DNA of 64,000 nt, taken from the NCBI GenBank assembly GCA_013399855.1, contig VXAY01002200.1, forward strand, positions 504,561 to 568,560. The letters run 5' to 3'. Source of the stretch: Oxyruncus cristatus. Lineage: Eukaryota > Chordata > Aves > Passeriformes > Cotingidae. The translations under genes were made by a program, and so were the position numbers. Positions 60,199-64,000 of the stretch are shown piece by piece. Numbering within the stretch: position 1 is the stretch's first letter; the number at the start of each line of letters is the position of its first letter. The notes beneath the pieces were generated by a model. It saw only the letters and a program-made list of their open reading frames with translations, was not told where the DNA came from and searched no databases.

Positions 60199-60521
60199 GA
60201 TGCCTTTAATTGTGAAGTGTGAACCAAAATAAAACTAGTCAGTGTTCATAAGCATAAACATAAATTTAACCACTTACATTTCTTTAAAATATCAAGGACT
60301 TGGGCTGAGTCAGCTTTGCTGGATATTAGGCAAAATGGGAACATTTGGCTGCAGGAGGGGTCTGTAAGAAGTGATGAGTCTGTGTGTGCACCTATACGCC
60401 CATACATGTACACACATCTGCCTTTGAGATGCAGTGCCTTAGGCAAGGGTAGAAGGAGGCGTAATGTGCACGGGGTTTTATTCTTTCAAATGAACTCAAT
60501 GAGAGAGTGTGTGCTAAACGG
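60199..60521. other. Non-coding spacer
   Basis: About 320 bp between the CR1 fragment and the candidate MITE, without a recognised gene or repeat. Confidence 0.5.
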
Positions 60522-60723
60522 AGGTTTGTCTACTACACAAATTGTTACAATTTAACTAAATAGGTTTCTAAATTAATTTGCTTAAATCAGTGCAACCCCT
60601 TTAGTATATAACATTGATTCAGCTTAATTGAGTTTGTTCCCAAATTAAGCTAAATCAGCATAAAGTGCTCATCAACCAATCTGAGCATTAAGGGCTGACA
60701 ATTTCTGTGTGTGAGCCAGGCCT
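60522..60723. mobile_element. Candidate decayed MITE (non-autonomous DNA transposon)
   Basis: A 202-bp AT-rich element bounded by terminal inverted repeats. The left end (60522-60545) begins AGGTTTGTCTACTACACA; the reverse complement of the right end (60698-60723) begins AGGCCTGGCTCACACACA. They match at about 18 of 24 positions with one 2-base gap, and both continue into AATTGT. Inside is a second, stronger inverted repeat: TGATTCAGCTTAATT (60615-60629) against AATTAAGCTAAATCA (60643-60657), 14 of 15 paired with a 13-base loop. A 44-base internal part recurs at 40195-40240. No transposase is present. No clear target-site duplication is seen, so the superfamily cannot be assigned. The whole is consistent with an old MITE, but a library match is needed. 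Confidence 0.5.
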
Positions 60724-62487
60724 ATGTGAGTTGGGGAAGTATCCTGATATTCCCAGTGTCCCCATGTGCTCTGATGGTGAAGTGACCAGGGAGTGCTGCT
60801 CCACCTACTTGTGGTACCTTGGGGATGGCTACATTGAGGATGATCAGGAGCTTGACTTGCTTTTGGTCCTAAACAGGGCTCTTGATTGGTGGTTTTATGA
60901 TTTTGTTAGAGATCACTTGGGAGGTTTTTCCATGACAATTATGTGTCAGGTGAATGAAAAAAGGTTTTATTGTAAACCATTGGTAGTGGATTTCAACCAG
61001 AGAAACATGGTTGTAGATTAAAATACTCTAAACCCATTTGCAAGGAGAAACCAGCACAAATTCCCTTATTTTCTTTTGATTTGGAAAGTAAAACTCTTAA
61101 ATTGTGGGCTGACAATATCTCCTTTATGTTCAAGGAAACATAAAGCATTGCTCAAAAAAACCCTCCCAAAAGATGCAAAGTGCAGACAGAGCTGGCTTTT
61201 CACTGTGCTATTTCCTCCAGAAGTTTTTCTTGGATATTACTTTAGTATATATTAATAATGGGACAATATTTCTTTATAGGGTGTATAATTCAATTAAACA
61301 TACTAACAAGACAGTCACTTTAAAACAAACATGTTCTTCACGTCCAATGTCAGAGAATAAAATGTTTTGCTTTGAGGATGAATCTAATATGTGTTAGCCA
61401 GGAGTTGACTAGTGTAACATAAAAGCTACTGTAAATGGTACTGGAAAACGAAGAGAAAAAAAATCCTTTTGTATTCCCTGAGAAATGTTGTTTCATTGTG
61501 TTGGCTCTAAGGCAAAGTACTACAATTCAGCCCATAGGGTAAGTGGATGAGTCTGTAACAGGTTATTTGGCTTCAAATGAGTGCTCCCACTTCCATCCCT
61601 CTTTTTTTTTTTTTTTTTTTAGTAAAGTAGGATTTCTGTCTGACAGGTCAGACTGGAAGTGAAAAAAGAGATCAGCAAACGGGAACTCAGCTCTGCTTTT
61701 ACACCAAAGGCTTCATGGGCTTTTATAGCAGGAAAATCTTTAAGACTTTGAGGACTTCAAGAGATCATGAAGGCAGGACAGCAGCAAAACTGCCTCTTCA
61801 AGGGCCCCTAAATGGTTTCACGTCAGGCACATGTTGTGGACAACAGAAGGTCCTTGTTTAGTAATGAAGAAAAAGCCAGCAGTTTTGCTTCTCCACAGCC
61901 AGATTTTTAAGCCATAATTGGATCTTGTAACACTGCCAAGGTAAAGGCAGAGGGCCACGACAGGGAAGCCTGACACTGCAAGTGAACTGAAACTAAATAT
62001 AGTTCTCATGCAGTTTAAAAAACCACACATCAAAGCCCAGAACACCCGGCCCCATCTGAGACTCTTGCAATGGAACAAAATGAGAAAACGACGATGATAA
62101 CATATGTATTTTACTGTGGAGCTACAGGCAGGCAAATGAAATAATCTGAGAGAGGCTTTGGCTGGTTGTGATTAAAGATCATTACGTGCCAAGCAATATG
62201 AGACAGAATCCAAAGCCCAGTTGCTGAGAATGCTGCTGGGTGAGGGAGCCATGGGCACTGGGGCAGTGGGTGCGGGGCACAGAAGCGCTTGGTGAGAAGA
62301 TGGTGTGTGTGCCTCTGCTGGCAGGATTTGGGGCTGCACAGTGAGATCATAGCAGTCCCTCCATGGTAGCAGACCTGTTTCATGCAGGCTGTTTCAATTA
62401 CTGGGCATCTGCAAAGCAGTCATTCCTTCCCAAATGACAGTGGTGTCTGCTGCCATGTGTGTCTCCTTGAGGGCTGCAGTGCCAGCC
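60724..62487. other. Non-coding DNA, no gene seen
   Basis: Contains a T19 run at 61602-61620. The 104-codon open frame at 60707-61021 begins inside the right end of the candidate MITE and has no recognised domain. CAGCC at 62483-62487 is the candidate left target-site copy of the next LTR. Confidence 0.55.
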
Positions 62488-62910
62488 TGTCCTGGCTCTG
62501 TCCAGGACAGGGTTAATTTTTGAAGCAGCCAGGAGGGGGCAAGGCTAGGACCTGAAGGTTGTTCTATACCACCTCACTTTATTTTCTGGGTACATGAGAA
62601 GGGCTCCCTTCACCTTGGGTGGTGTGGCAGTGGTTGGGTGTTGTTGGGGGTGAGAACTGACGTGTGAATCCTTCGTTTCTCGTATGTCCTTTTATTAGTA
62701 TTGTTGCTGTTACAGTTTGTTTTCTTATCTCATTGCTGTTTCCAGTAAATTGTTCTTGTTGCAACCCGTGATCTTTACCTTTTGGGCCTCCAATTCTCCC
62801 CTCCAGTCCCCCACAGGGGAGGGAGAGGGGAGAGTGAGCGAGTGGTGCGTGCTTTGGAGTGGTTTGAGTGGGAACACTAAATTGGAGAATACCATTCCAA
62901 AACCACGGCA
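62488..62910 (+). mobile_element. Solo LTR, second avian ERVL-type family, + strand
   Basis: A 423-bp solo LTR. It starts TGTCCTGGCTCTG followed by CAGGACAGGGTTAATTTTTG, and ends AAAACCACGGCA (TG...CA ends; related LTRs end CACGACA). It has CCAGGAGGGGGCAAGG near its 5' end, a TATACCACCTCACTT block in U3, and a GCAACCCGTGATCTTTACC block near the 3' end. The flanking 5-mers CAGCC (62483-62487) and CAGTC (62911-62915) agree at four of five positions, the remaining one a C/T transition, as expected for a 5-bp target-site duplication. It differs in sequence and length from the LTR at 52673, and its duplication is different, so the two are independent insertions, not the ends of one provirus. Confidence 0.85.
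62529..62542 (+). promoter_or_regulatory. CTCF-like motif inside the LTR
   Basis: CCAGGAGGGGGCAA fits the CTCF core consensus CCASYAGRGGGCRS at all but two positions. It is carried by the LTR, so other copies of the family would carry it too. Actual binding is unknown. Confidence 0.35.
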
Positions 62911-64000
62911 CAGTCCCAAGATGGTGTGATTCTTGCTGCATTCTGAGTGGTTTGTTAAGTCATCACAGGGCACAAAATATCTGTAGCAAACTCATGTGGT
63001 GTTTGCAAAGGGCAGAGTGCTGTGAACATGGACTTGGCTATCTTGGTTATCACCTGCTAGTGATCTAAGAGCCCAGTGAAAGACTACTGATGGGTAGGAA
63101 CAGATGGAACAGTCAGAGAGAGGGTTAAATTTTTCCTTAGGGTAAGGGATTGGACTAGTTAACTGTCAGATATTCCTTCTATCCCTACATGCTACAAAGT
63201 TTGGATGGCAATTGTGATGCCCTCGAAGGTCGGATTTATTCAGAATTTGGAATTTGTTTGCCACCATTACTCAGACCAGCAGTTATCTGGCACATTGGAG
63301 TCTGGGCTGAGGCTCAGACAGCACTTCCCCTCACTCAGATGACATGCACTCCTCAGTTTGGTAAGCACCACAAAAGTGGAAACAAAATAAAAATGGAAAT
63401 GAACATCCTAGATATTTTCTAGCGTGGGAAAGCAAAACCATTAGAAGTGGGAAGCTTTCAGTGCTTTGTATTCAAATTTCACCTTTTATCCTAAGAGATC
63501 AAGTACTTCACACATAACTACAATCAGTAACTTGCTCAATGCAGCCATTTCTGGGGTGGAGCACAAGAGAGGAAGATTAAATATATCTAAAGACACAGGG
63601 ACAAAAATGCTCACAGAAAATGTGAGCATCTATAAAAGTCCATGAAAGCAATGGTATATAGAAAACCTACAGAAGGTAAAGACTGTGCAGATCACCCACC
63701 TTAATCTATAGAAGTGAAGAACAGAAGTGAGTTTAATCCAGTGGGAGCTGCTGTAGATATTTCCCCTGCTAGGAAGGCTTCCAAACCCTCTTCCAAGAGA
63801 TGCAGTAGATTTATACTGCATGTGAAAGGTCTGTCTGGCCAGAAGGAATTGCACGCTTGACTTCTGAAAAGAAACACTAAGGAAATAGAGTTTTCATGAA
63901 GAAAGCATCTGTTAGCTTTCATTCTTCCCTTTCATGGGAAAAAATGTGTTATGAAAAAATGAGGTTTTCCTCATATGGTCAATGAGGAGCTGCAGGCCTT
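62911..64000. other. Non-coding DNA to window end, no gene seen
   Basis: Begins with CAGTC, the right target-site copy of the LTR. A stretch at 63146-63190 (GGGATTGGACTAG and TTCCTTCTATCCCTACAT) resembles an old LINE tail of the CR1/L2 type but is too short to call. Open frames under 78 codons are not gene-like. Confidence 0.5.

Noticed and set aside
60707..61021. 104-codon open frame on + with acidic and aromatic-rich translation
   Set aside because: Its start lies inside the right end of the candidate MITE, it shows no known domain, and a frame of this length is expected by chance in 64 kb.
61602..61620. T19 run considered as a minus-strand retrocopy tail
   Set aside because: No polyadenylation hexamer on the minus strand in the flank and no recognisable source gene.
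52673..62910. The two LTRs considered as the ends of one provirus
   Set aside because: They differ in length and sequence and have different 5-bp flanking duplications, and no retroviral genes lie between them.
63146..63190. GGATTGGACTAG...TTCCTTCTATCCCTAC, resembling a LINE 3' end
   Set aside because: Too short and decayed to separate CR1 or L2 from chance.

Overview
This window looks like ordinary non-coding DNA from a bird nuclear genome. Three things point there. At least seven fragments of the CR1 (chicken repeat 1) LINE are present, several with its 3' end of ATTCTRTG octamers and the 'GGTTTGGGTTGGAAGGG' type tail in one or the other strand. There are two solo long terminal repeats of the avian ERVL type, beginning TGTCCTGG and ending CACGGCA or TCTCGACA. 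Dense genes are absent, and CpG looks sparse. The species cannot be told. The LTR family makes a neoavian bird more likely than a chicken or duck, but that is an inference from memory of the families. CR1 plus LTR sequence adds up to roughly 4.2 kb, about 6 to 7 percent of the window, a normal density for a bird.

Layout. 1-12 kb: non-coding sequence with one CR1 fragment (1359-1836, + strand), several short tandem duplications, a long poly-T tract (3742-3800) and a cluster of GATA motifs (6269-6514). 12-29 kb: one short CR1 (11928-12122, -) followed by about 17 kb with no recognisable repeat, holding two striking palindrome sites (13506-13553 and 19921-19947). 29-39 kb: a CR1 tail (29146-29457, -), the longest CR1 (35125-36438, +, with a decayed reverse transcriptase), and a perfect 32-bp duplication (38989-39052). 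39-51 kb: AT-rich non-coding DNA, with a short match (40191-40240) to a candidate miniature transposon found elsewhere in the window. 51-64 kb: the richest repeat neighbourhood, with CR1 (51125-51712, -), solo LTR (52673-53252, +), two CR1 tails (57181-57238 and 59904-60198, both -), a candidate decayed MITE with terminal inverted repeats (60522-60723) and a second solo LTR (62488-62910, +).

I found no protein-coding exon, tRNA, rRNA, known microRNA or CRISPR array that I can support. The open frames of 60 to 172 codons show no recognisable domains and are what chance gives in 64 kb. The window is best read as intergenic or intronic. I see no gene system here. The observations worth checking are regulatory-site-like palindromes and clusters, the candidate MITE family and the histories of individual repeats. 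Conservation and repeat-library searches, which I cannot run, would decide most of them.
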